A stretch of 64,000 bases of DNA from assembly GCF_002775205.1 (NCBI RefSeq), contig NC_036454.1, positions 10,932,882 to 10,996,881 on the forward strand, read 5' to 3'. The stretch is from Xiphophorus maculatus. Lineage: Eukaryota; Chordata; Actinopteri; Cyprinodontiformes; Poeciliidae. The notes under the pieces are model-generated. The model was not told the origin of the DNA and ran no database searches. It saw only the letters and a list, made by a program, of their open reading frames with translations. Below, piece by piece: positions 39,865 to 51,631 of the stretch (position 1 is its first letter; each line of letters begins with the position of its first letter). Position numbers and translations under genes: made by a program.

Positions 39865-42075
39865 AATACTACAAATTTTGTTGTATTTGTTAAATACAGC
39901 AAAATATAATTTTGTTGTATTTAAGCAACTTTGGAAATAATATAGTGCTATCTGTAAGGTCATTGTATTAGCAAAACACCCACACCACATGGAATATATT
40001 GGAAAGTATTCTTAGTATTGCAAAGTTTTTACTTGCAGGGGTCAGGATGCAGTTGTTTTTTTTTTGAAAGAGGGGGCCTTTATTTTATATATTCAGTTGC
40101 TAAAAAGTATAGAAGCCTTCATACATGTAAACATCTGGTTTGAAGAAAGCAATAAAAATATTCTGACATAAATGTAGTCCTAAAAAAGACAGCTTTTAAT
40201 CTGATATGTCAAACGGTGACTAAAAAAGTGGATGTTCCTTTTTAATTCAGTGCATATAAACATCTGGTTTTACACACTTCTTTTATAAGCAGAAGTTCTT
40301 GTTTCTGTGAAACAGATACTTTTGAGATAAAGACGGCTGCAGGAGATCCAACATCAACCCCACTGCCAACAGCCTGACCCAGTCCCGTTTCAGATCCCGG
40401 CGTTCTTCTTCTATGTCCTGGAAAACGGTGCAAATGTAGAATATATTGAGCGTCTGAATCCCCCTGAGGCTCATTATAACGTCAGCCAATCCTCAGGCTC
40501 CATCTTCTCCTCTTACTCCCCCGTTGTCTTCACCTACTCTGTTGTTTGGGTTGGAATCATAAAATTCAGTTGATAAAGAGTGTTTTCTTTTTCTTCTAAG
40601 AAATGTCTCCAAACCATTTAGTTTTCGTTTGCCATTTAGCTGACTTTTCTCTCCACATTCTCTCTTTAAAATGCCCCCTCCTTTCCTTGTTTTTTGCCCT
40701 CTCACCCCGTCGCCTCTAAACCTCCTCAGTCAACGTCCTTGGCGCTGAATAGCTTCAAACCTCCTCCTGTTTCTCTCCCAAACCCACCAACAGGGTCTCC
40801 GCTGTCTTTCAGCGTCCACATGACTATTGCTCTGTCTCACCATTGTCATTACTGTCATAGCAACAACACACAGAAACTAAACCACACACAGGCCTGCAAC
40901 AGAAACGCGGTTTGGCACTGCTGCTCCTAATGGGGACGTCAAATATGAAGCAAGCAATCATTTATCCAAAACAAAGCGTTCAGACGGTCTAGAAGTCAAT
41001 TTTATGGTTTTCAATCAGTCTAGCTCAGCAGTGTCCAACTAATTTTTGTTTTGGGCCAAATCAAGATCATGAACGCTCTTAAAGGGCCGGTTGTGCCAGA
41101 ATGTACTGATAAAACCTGTTAAATATTAATGAATTCTTAAAATTAAATAATATTGAACATCTTTCAGTCCCTCTAGGATTACGAGATCGTTTTTGTGATT
41201 TTTAAAAAACCTGTTTCTGGTACTAATTTAAAAATATTTAAGATATTTATTTCCAATTTTGTAGTTAGAAGAATTGTTTCTTGCAGTTTGAAGTGATAAT
41301 GTGTCACTGAGTTTTCTCACCCACTTCAGCCTCAAAATCAAATATGGCTGCTGTCTCACACATTAAATCTGAAAAACAGAATATTTGCACTTCTCAAAAA
41401 TTTTCAAAACTGCTCAAAACGTTTGAAAATACAAACTCCATCGCTACAAGCTTGTATTCCTTAAAGGGAATGTGGGGCAGCATCCACTTTGAGAGCAGCC
41501 TCTGTAGCTGGCCATGTGTGCTGAGAGGAATTTTAACCATCCCTTGCTTGTTATGTAACCTGTTTTACTAATATATCTATAGCTATGTGGTCTCCCTGGT
41601 TGTGTCTGATATGAAAAGCATTTTCTCTCGGTTCCGTTCAGGGCATCAAACAAAGTGCGGTGGTTTGTGGTCGCTCGCTGAATATGAATAAAATACAAAA
41701 CGAAAAAAATAACATCTATGGTTTTTGGAGTATATTTGTGGCGTTAAGATGTTTCTGGACTAGCTAACTCCATCCGCTGTAATATTATTTTAGTTATTTT
41801 AATTAGACAACAAAACTACACATCCGTTTCGTATCGGAACATCTCTTTTAAACAAATCCTGATACGCAGACTGAGCCACACCGACCTGAGCTGGATTTCC
41901 TGCCGACTTTAGGAGACTCTTTCTTGGCTCATCTACCGCGCTCCCACTCGGTTCTTCTCTTTTCTCGAGGATCAACCGTCGGCCCACGGATGAGTACAAC
42001 TTGGTCTCGTGCTCCTGCCGTTGGAAACAATCAGCGCGATGCGCGTGCGGCCAAGCATCAAGGATCTCTTGGAGG

Positions 42076-42189
<114 letters not shown>

Positions 42190-42371
42190 ATCCATCTGTT
42201 GTGGCGGGCCGCGTTGCGTAGGAGAGACGCTGGGGCCCTGAGGTTTGGAACCAATCAGAGAGCGGGATTTACGAGCCTTTGTTCACGCGGAGATGAATGA
42301 AAACATGACAACAATGGGAGAGACGGGCACGCGCACAATGGTCGATTATTGTTATTTAATGGAGTCCTGGA

Positions 42372-42575
42372 CCAGGGGCGGTGCTAGCATCCTGAAGCAT
42401 CGGGGGGACAGCCCAGCCAAGAACTTACACAACTTTATTTTAACTTAATTTTATTCCCTTTTTGATTTAAATTACGGAACAAAGTGTATATATTGTACAT
42501 TCCATTATTTTAATTTGAAGCTTTTCTTGGCTGAGCTGCCCCCCCCCCGGTGCTTCAGGGTATATACTGTATGAA
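42372..42575. mobile_element. Small inverted-repeat element
   Basis: The arm at 42392-42423 (CTGAAGCATCGGGGGGACAG..) is mirrored at 42524-42558 (..CCCCCGGTGCTTCAG). The left outer phrase CAGGGGCGGTGCTAGC resembles CAGGGGCGATTCTAGG at 12098. A non-autonomous DNA element is likely. The exact ends are not resolved. Confidence 0.5.
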
Positions 42576-42847
42576 AAGTGAATATATGTGTTTATATATG
42601 TGTATATAAAATAACCATATCATGGTATTCTAATGCACTCTAGTTTGTAAAGATAAATTTGCTCCTGTGTAAATAATCATGTTTGATTTAGGAGAATCCT
42701 AATATGAGATTCACTCAACAGAGCTGTATGAACTTATTTTAATAATGAAGCTGCCAAAACATAGAAAAACAGTGTGTGCTAAAAAGAATCACAATAAAAA
42801 AATCTTTCCAGTTCATAAATATGCAACAGATTCACAGCAGCCTTATA

Positions 42848-42861
42848 GAGCCCCCTAGTGG
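42848..42861 (-). promoter_or_regulatory. CTCF-like motif
   Basis: On the minus strand CCACTAGGGGGCTC matches the CTCF core with one mismatch. Confidence 0.4.
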
Positions 42862-43627
42862 CCACCTGAAGGTGAAACTTCTCAGTCTCAAGTTTTAAAC
42901 TGATTTCTGAAATCTTCATCGAAGTGATCATCTTGAAAGCAGATGCAGCCACAGTTTCAGTTTAATGATTTGTTTTAAACACACGCTTTGTAAATAATGT
43001 TTTAAATAAATAATATGAAACTTTAAGAGCTTCATCTTCTCCTCCTCCGTCGCTATCTTCCAGGTTCTTCTGCGATGCCAATATCACCAGTGTTTGTTTT
43101 ACTGGAAATTACTGCCACTCCTAAAAATATAGCAATTGTGTAATACTAGCAATATTACATCAGAATCTGTGAAAACATCAGTCATTATGTCCAAATTATG
43201 TGTATGTGCTTTAACTATTACTGGAATATGCTTCAGTAAACATTATGTAATGTCTTAGATGCAGCAATCTGGAATGCAATCTACAGTTCAGCCTTCAGTC
43301 AATAATCTAATGTATGTTTAGTGTTTAGCCAATAGTTGTGTGTCTGTTACACTGGAGGTACCAAAATATTTGTAGTAAAAAAATGATTTAACTCTTCTGT
43401 CAAGATAAATAAATGTGAAAGTGTGACAGGCTGCCCATCAATGTGTTTAAAGATTCATGACATGTGATTTATGAACAAACACTAAACCAAAACCTATAGC
43501 ACAGGAGTTATTTACAATTTAAATCAAGTATGAAGACTCAAAACTCTTGACAAAAAGAACATTTTTTAAAAAGCTGAGGTGTGAAACTACATTCTTTTAT
43601 AACTTTTTTCTTGTTTCGGCCACATTG

Positions 43628-43641
43628 TCGCCCCCTGCTGG
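43628..43641 (-). promoter_or_regulatory. CTCF-like motif
   Basis: On the minus strand CCAGCAGGGGGCGA matches all but the last position of CCASYAGRKGGCRS. Confidence 0.45.
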
Positions 43642-45436
43642 CTATTTCTGGTAAGACAAAATTTCATGCATCTGCTGGTGAATCTCAAATTAAAATATAG
43701 AAGCTAATTTCATTACTTTAAAAAAAAAAAAAAAGCAACCCATTCGAAATATTTTTTCTGTTAATTTACAGCTTAAAGCTAATGAAAATAAAAAAAACTA
43801 TGTCCATGTACTGTAAATACATGCAATACTTAGTCTAGGCTCCCTTTGCTTGAATTACATTAATGCAGTTTGATATGGAGGCAATCAATGTGGCTCTGGT
43901 GTCTCATATTCCTTTTGAGAATACTCCCCATATGCAGGTTTTCCTTCCACTTGACTTTCCATAAATATGCTTGGAGTTTGAGCAGCCTGGTTAATTAATG
44001 ATTCGGAGCTTCTCCCGGTTGAAAAGGCAGTAATGTTACCATAACCTAATATTTCTGAAAAGAAAAAAAATGCAGTTTTGTTTGGCTATTCATTAGTCAT
44101 TTGACATTTGAAATACTACAAGTAACCTTTTAACCTACATTACTGAAGTAAACATTTCCACAATATATAGTTTACTGACATGCAGCTGTATATTTTATTT
44201 AAAAAAAAAAAGTGGTGAAAAAAAGACAATGGACTGATTTATTCTGCAACATCTTATTAAATAGTTTTAGGAACAAATAAATCATTTTTATGTTACAATT
44301 AGTTTACACAATTTCTCGTCCAGACTGTTCAGCAAACATCAAATATACATGTTTCTGTTTTGTCTTTATGTCTAAAGTTTCTCAGCTTGTTCTTTGATTT
44401 ATACTGGTGAGCAGAAAGCAATGTTCAAAGAGTAGAAAAAATACAGTATGAAAAAAGTCCTAAACAGACAAAAGGGTTTCACCAAAACCACAGATTACAA
44501 ACAGCTTTAAATGTGTTGACGTTTTAAATAAAATGTACAAGACGGTGTGCGTTGCAGCATGATTTACGATTAAAAGTTTGGATTTTTTTTCATCTTTACA
44601 AATACCTGTTTGCAAAAACATAAAAATGATGTATAAAAAACAGACATTGAAAAAGATAAAACACTTTACACAGAAGTATAATCTTCAGGCAGAGCCCCCT
44701 TCAAAATAACTGAAAGGGATCAGTGTCTGTCACCTTGTGGTGACCTTTTTAAGAGCCAGCATTTGACTTGAATGGACTTTAACCAGAACGCCGGCGGCTT
44801 TTACTCTAACTGGGCTGCTTCTGTAACAACTACATGTAATCGGACTCTGAATATCAGACAGAAACGAGGAGAAAAACTTGAAAGTTGGGAGCCAAAGGTG
44901 AAAAAGGAAGCTGCTTTTAGGCACAGAGACCAACTAAAGGGGTCCTTCAGAGATAAGGCAGGTTCACTCAGCTGCCCGTAAGCAGCCGGCTCTTACCAAG
45001 GTGACCAGCAGGTGTCTCGTCCTGCAGCCAGAAACATGAACAGTGAGGATCCCCAGGATAGAAAACCAGGTACACCAAACACGACGGGACTGAATTCAGT
45101 TTCTCTGCGGGACTGGCGAGGGACACGGAGACAATGAGGGACAACATGACGGGAGATGTGCAAGGTGCATTTTGGGAAACGGTGAAAGACGGTGTGAAGG
45201 TTATGAGGAGCTCACTGCGAAAAGGAGACGTAAAACACCAAATCAATCTCTGCTCTGATCTCTACTTTCTCACCACCAGCTGGTGGGCGAATAACAAACT
45301 GGTTGTCACTGATGGTTTGCTTGTTTTAAAATTCTCTAAACGGAGACGATGGTCAGCTTTTGTCTTGTTTCTTCCATCTTATCCAGGATGATAATCAGAT
45401 CCCATCTAACCTAATGTTTAGTTCAAACATGGCGGC

Positions 45437-45631
45437 GCTGTGGTGGCGCAGGGGTTAAGCGCGGCCCACGTGTGGAGGCCTTAGTCCTCGATGCGGCTGT
45501 CGCGGGTTCGATTCCCGGCCTGGTGACCTTTGCCGCGTGTCTTCCCCCTTCTCTCATTACCCTCTTTCCTGTCAATTCACTGTCAAGTAAAGGCCCTAGA
45601 GCCAATAAAATCTTAAAAAAAAACAAAAAAA
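45437..45631 (+). mobile_element. tRNA-derived SINE with target-site duplication
   Basis: Begins GCTGTGGTGGCGCAGGGG, which contains the pol III A box. The B box GGGTTCGATTCCC follows about 60 bp later, then a CT-rich body, CCAATAAAATCTT and an A-rich tail. It is flanked by perfect 12-bp copies of AAACATGGCGGC at 45425-45436 and 45632-45643. Confidence 0.88.
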
Positions 45632-45664
45632 AAACATGGCGGCACATCATCAGATAAATGAGAC

Positions 45665-46200
45665 TACATTCACACTGCAGCTCAAAGGGACGAAATCTTT
45701 GCTTTAACGCGACCTGTCGACCTTTCATGACGGTCAGATTTTTTTCGAATGCGTCCCAGGCCACTTGGATATCTGATACGCATCTGATCTTTTCAAATGT
45801 GTCCTGAATCTGTACGGTAAAGTCGCATTCATCCGACCTGAACATCATTGATGCTCGACAAACGTCACTATTCTGTGTCCTGATACGTGCAAGCGGGAAG
45901 GAAAACAACAATCATGGCGGATGGTAATGAGGATTACCTTGTTAATACGCTGCTCCAATCGGACAATAACTTCAAATCGCAAGACATGCTACACTGTTAG
46001 CGTCCATGTTTACTTCCGCAAACAATGAGCAGCTGCTTCTTCTTCTTCTTTATGGCGGTTAACAAAACAATGAGCACGCTCTCTGTGTGACGTTATTGAG
46101 CCCTCTACTGCGCATACGGGACACTTTCAGGTTGTTTGCAGTTCACATTGGTGAGCACGTATAGGTATAGCATATATTTGGAAGTGTGAACGACCACGGC
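45665..46200. mobile_element. hAT-like non-autonomous remnant
   Basis: Starts near CATTCACACTGCAGCTCAAA and ends GGAAGTGTGAACGACC. TTCACAC/GTGTGAA-type ends with repeated CGACCT and CAGAT phrases are typical of non-coding fish DNA elements. No transposase frame. Confidence 0.4.
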
Positions 46201-49144
46201 AAAAAAAAAAATAAATAAAATTTCGCAAAGATAAAAATCCCATTTGAGTCACTTCAATACGTTTTGTTTTGAGTGTCTTTAGAAGAACTCATCCAAGCAA
46301 GAATCGAACACACGTAAGAGTCTGTGCAGATGTGTTTTATGTTAGCATTAAAGTCTTTAAGAAATTGAATCACTTCTGGATAAAATGGAAGAACAACTTT
46401 TAAAAGTGAAATCAGTGAAGTCACTACAGGACAGAATCTATAATCAGATCCTACCATCAATAAATAAAAAAGGCCCTTTGAAGACATTCAGCGACTCGTG
46501 TTCAGCTCATTTAATAAAACATTTCAACACCTACTGATGGAGGACATTTTAAAGTCCAGGTTAGTGGGAGTTGCCTATTTGGACCCCGGTGTTGTTGGCA
46601 CCCTTTATGTGCAAGCACTTGCAGTAAAAAGAAACAAAAATAAAAAATAATAAAAAGGCCCCGGCTCTTAAAATTGAAAAACTTCTGAATGTTTCATTTT
46701 CCTGGCTTAAAATCCAAGCAGCTATAAATGGAATGGAATAGAAGCAAAATAAATCTGACGATAAAAACTGCTAAAAACAAAAAAGGTGCTGGAGCCGGAG
46801 AGTATCGGATCAGGGGATGTAAACTCAGATACGGTAAAAAACGATAATCTGCAAAATATCACCTAAATAAATAAAAAAACTGCCATAATAAGAGAAAGAA
46901 GTGCCGAAGGATCTCAGTAGTAACAAATGCTAAAACTTTTAAAGTTTTGGTTTTCTGTAACAGGAAAATTGAAAACAACAAAAAGAAGCAAAAATATAAA
47001 TTTTGGTTTAATAAACTCTCAGCAGGGAATCATATTTTGTAACTGAAGGGAAATCTCTGAACAGCACAAAGCCGTTCACACCACTTAAATTTCAATTTAT
47101 TTAATACAAACAATAAAAGCCAGAAAAATGTGGAGTTCATTGTTAATTTCCATCCAATCTGACCTTTAGCCATCCAGCAAAGCAGAATTTGGCAAAAAAC
47201 CTGCAGCTCCAATTGGTGGCTTTGAAAGTGTTGAATCAGAGGTGGTGAATATTGAAGAAGCCACACTTTTCAGGTTTTTATTCTTAAAAACATTAATCAA
47301 ACTCCGAATTAAGCCCTAATCTGTGGTATTCCATCACATAAAACCATTAAAGTTTCTGGTTTTCATGTGAAAAATCATGAAAGATTTAAAGTATTTAATG
47401 TACGGAGCCCCTAAGAGACATGGAGAAATAGTTTTATTTGGAGTTTTCTTGCAGAACTATTGTATTCTCTCACAATAATGTATTTAGTAGTCAGCTCATG
47501 CAGCATTTTGAATAATCGGGGTCTTTCTGCTACAACATAAGGTTTTTGTAAGGCTTTCATATGCAATATCTCATTTGTGAGATATCTGAAGTTTTACATC
47601 TTTGGGATACAAATGCACCACAAGCAAGTCAAACATGGGATTTCTATCCCTATTTAAAACCTAAAGAGATACTTGAATGGAAGAAATTAAAGACATATCC
47701 AAACTATTATTTTCAATGAGTTATATTGCCATCACACAAGTTTAGGTTGTGTGTTTTAAAATGGTTAATAAAAGGTCGATTTCATGTGCACTTTTCATAT
47801 CCACTGAAAGATATTACGCAAACAAAAATAAACAGTTAGGTTGATTTTAAAACAATTTTCTGCACCAAAGAGTTAAAAATATATAAAACGTTTTCACTGA
47901 GACTCTTTAAGCATATTTGTGTGTAATTTTAAATTGATATTTGTTATAACTGTGACTGTAATCTATTGCGAAGGAGTACAATACTAATGCAAAATAAAAA
48001 ACATTTAAAAAATCCCCCATGTCTCCTAGGAGGCGCCGTAGTAATGAGAACAACAGGAAGTCAGGATCTGATTCAGGGAAGTAAACTTAAAACAGCAGCA
48101 CCTTGCTACTAAAAAAAGAAAAAACAAGAATAAGTGACCAAACCCAGACCTAGGATCAGGAATGTGAGGCGCCTGTGGAGCATTCAGTTAACCCGCTACT
48201 GAATACGCTACATGAAGGTTGCACCACAAGGCCATGCGTCTGCTGCCGTGTGCATCGTCAGAGCTTTTGAAAATGTCAGGTTGACACGTAAAACAAATAA
48301 ATGTAACCAAACTCTGTTTAGAGTCACTAATTCAACTCCATAAAGTCGGTGTGACTGTCAGTTTCTTCTGCATAATACTGACATGGTAAGGAGACGAAAA
48401 CCGGTACCAACAGTGATAATTTCGCCTAAATGTTTTGGATTTATCCTCAATATATCTAAAGACAAAAAAGGGTATGTGATGCGTTGCTAAATTAATAAAG
48501 AAAACGACTCGGCTTTAAAATGACATTCTAGTATTAAAATCAGGAGGCAGATAGTGCAAAAAAAATAAAAATAAATCTCACAATCACTTTGCATGGCTAA
48601 GGGCACCTGACAAACTACTTCTATCAGTCTGCATGACCCCACATCGTGCATCGTAGCGCTCAAACTACTTCTACCGAGGCCGTCTGTGTGTGTGTGACTA
48701 ATGTGGTTGCATAACAAAGTTTAGAGGCAACATTATCCACCCTGCTGTGCTTTTAGTAGAAGGTCTCTTATGAGCGGATTCAGGGAGAGTAAATTAGCAG
48801 CAGTTAGGAGACACAGGCTCTGTTTTGATGTCCATTAGTCTCCTTCTGGAAAGAAGCTTGTTTTATCCTTCCACACACACACACAGACTGACTGACTGAC
48901 CTCTGCATGGTGACATCTTTATAACGCATGCCGTGACTTGCTACAGCATGCTTGAAAATAGCATAGAGGGAAGTGGGGACAGACACAGACAAGTCGAAGA
49001 AAAACAGATACCGATGGGGAAGTTGGTGCAACGTTTTTTTCCTTCCACACAATCCTGCTCAGCTTCTGTCTGTGCTCCCATCATTTCACCTTAGTGTACC
49101 ATCCCTCGCTCCCTAAAAATCTAAGATCCCTCCCTGGACGAGGG

Positions 49145-51551
49145 CTATACCCGACTTTCCCCAGGCGCGTTGCCACCCTCGGCGCCGGCCCCGCCCCGCT
49201 TCCCCACGTCCCCGTGTCCCATCCGACACCTGCCGCCCTCCTGAAGCCGCGCCCAGCGGTAGCCGGTGAACACGGGGCTGATGGGGATGTACTTGAAGAT
49301 GTCGTGTCTGCGGAAGAAGGCCATTCCAAACGGCAGATCGTAGGATCTCATGCCTTCGAGTTCGGTGACGTTGAGGCCGGTTCCTCGTTTCAGCTTCCTG
49401 ATGCCGCGTTCCTCCAGGGAACCTGAGGTTAGACAACCAGATCTTAATCTAAAGTTCATTTAATGGTGATTTATTATGCTTCAGTTTAGGATAAATCTAT
49501 GGACTATGCAAAACAAGTTCATTACATTTTTCTTAGATAATGAGATTTTAGTCTGGTCAGTTCTGCCTATTTTAACCTCCTTTCAGAATGAGCCTTTTTA
49601 GGGCATCTTGTCACTTTAAATCCAAATAAAATAGGTTAGGGTTAATCTCAACACTTGTGGCTGCAAACAGATGTGAAATTACACAATCGTACATCTCTGA
49701 AAAGCAGAAGAACAGTCTCCTTCTCTCCCAACAAGAATGCAGTAAATGGTTTTTGGACGGTAAGTCAGAAACAAAACACTTGTCTTCTTGGAGTTCCATT
49801 TGAGTTGCTAGGTAACGGGCTGGGCTTGGCTGGGGTTGCTAGGTAACGTCACAGTGCAATGTCGAATGTAACTTATGGGGAGGTTTTTGAAATGGCTCAT
49901 TTTACAAAGACCAAGAAACATTTTCTTTTGTTGTTTTTAACTTGTTTGCTCAGTGTCCCCAAGTGTTTTGAAATGCATTTTTTCTATTATATAATTATAT
50001 TATATAACATTATAAAAGATTGAATTTTTATGTTTTTTTTATGTATTACTATAAAAGATTGAATTTTTAAATGTATGACCAGCTACTCATGAACTCCGTT
50101 CTCTACTTTATTGTTTGGATCTTCAGAGCTTGACTTCAGGATTTGAACAGAGAGCAAAACAGCTAGAAGGAAAATGTTTCCTTGTGTTTAGAGTAAACTG
50201 CATCACAAAGGGGTAATAAATAAATGCCAAGAGTTTTCATGAACCGACTCTACCCCACCGACCCAAAAGGGTTGTTTCTTTTTGTTATGTTTTATATGAA
50301 GGCTATTATTTATAAATAAAGCAGTTTTGAGTAAAAAAGAGTAAAGATGCAAATCTGTCCATTGGTCCTCTGAAGAATCCTCACCAACAAAATTAAAAAA
50401 ACATTTAACATGTTCTGCATTTCTATAAATACCATATTGTTATTTTTAAAGATTTTTTAATAGTTTTGCAAATCCCAAACTACCTTGTTCTTGTCATAAT
50501 TATCACCCACATACTTCCTCCTTATGGAGTAAAAGGTGAGTAAAACTCTTACCAGGTATAGTATTGTCCAAAATAAAGGCAACACAACCTCCAACAAACA
50601 TAGCAGTGGTGAGCAGCACGTTGAGCACTTGGTCGACTTCAACTATGCCTGAGGAAAAGAAAACAGACTGAGCAACTGTTTGATTTATTGTAATGAAAAT
50701 ATAAGCATGAATTTCTTACTGGATCAAATTATTTTAGGTTTTCTAATGGATTTTATGAGGGTTTATCAATAAAATGAAAGGAAAATGTTGCTGTAAAAAG
50801 GGGTGGTGTTACAACCACCCCTTACATCTAACCACTAGATGTAGGGTTCATACACTTTTCCCCACAGTGAAATTCAAGACCTTTTCAAGCATTTTCAAGG
50901 CAAACTTTAACACTTTTCCAGCACCACACATTGGAGATAAAAACAAAAATATAGCCTGAGTAATTAAGCCGTTAATAAGAGCTCATGAGAAACGTTTAGC
51001 TCACCGGTGACCAGCGGGTTCTGTTTCAGGTAGCTGGGCAGCATCAGACCGAAGAAGATGGAGAAGCCCAAGACGAAGAGGTTCCTGGACGAGTTGAGGT
51101 CGACAAACTGAAGGTTGGAGAGTCCCACCGCTGTGATCATCCCAAACAGCGTGCAGAACAGAGCGCCCAGGACCGGGTCGGGCAGAGAGGCAAACAGGGC
51201 ACTGAATTTACCCACAAGCCCCAGCAGCAGCATCATGGCGGCACCGTACTGGATCACACGTCTGCTGCCCACCTGGAGGGGGAAACAGTACCAACAAAAT
51301 GGCTTTTACAACAACTGTTTGTCTATTTTGCTCATCTGTATAAAGGAGAAAGAAAAAAGAAAAGAACAAAAAACGAAAAAAGAAAGACGGGGAAGAAAAA
51401 GAGAGAAGGAAAACAGAAGAAAACAAGACCAAAAGAAAACAAAGGAAAAGAAAAAGAATAAAAGAGAAAGAAAACAGAAGTAAGAATAAGCAAAGAAACA
51501 AGAAAAAAGATGAAAAAGACAGAATATAAGAAAGAAAAGGAAACAAAAATA

Positions 51552-51595
<44 letters not shown>

Positions 51596-51596
51596 G

Positions 51597-51631
<35 letters not shown>

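Larger units (their letters stand above)
44700..49144. other. rassf2-slc23a2 intergenic region, second part
   Basis: Includes a SINE (45437-45631) and a hAT-like remnant (about 45665-46200). AT-rich DNA from about 46200 on may be partly slc23a2 3' UTR. No coding exon is supported. Confidence 0.45.

Noticed and set aside
40283-40489. Minus-strand open frame with a charged segment FQDIEEERRDLKRDWVR
   Set aside because: It looks somewhat protein-like, but I recognise no family, the start is not an ATG in good context, and no partner exons were found. A search of the translated stretch against fish proteins would settle it.
45437-45520. tRNA gene
   Set aside because: The A and B boxes are present but the cloverleaf is not, and the A-rich tail and target duplications show a SINE.
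45423-45911. 162-residue open frame on the minus strand
   Set aside because: It runs through a SINE and a hAT-like remnant and has no conserved protein features.
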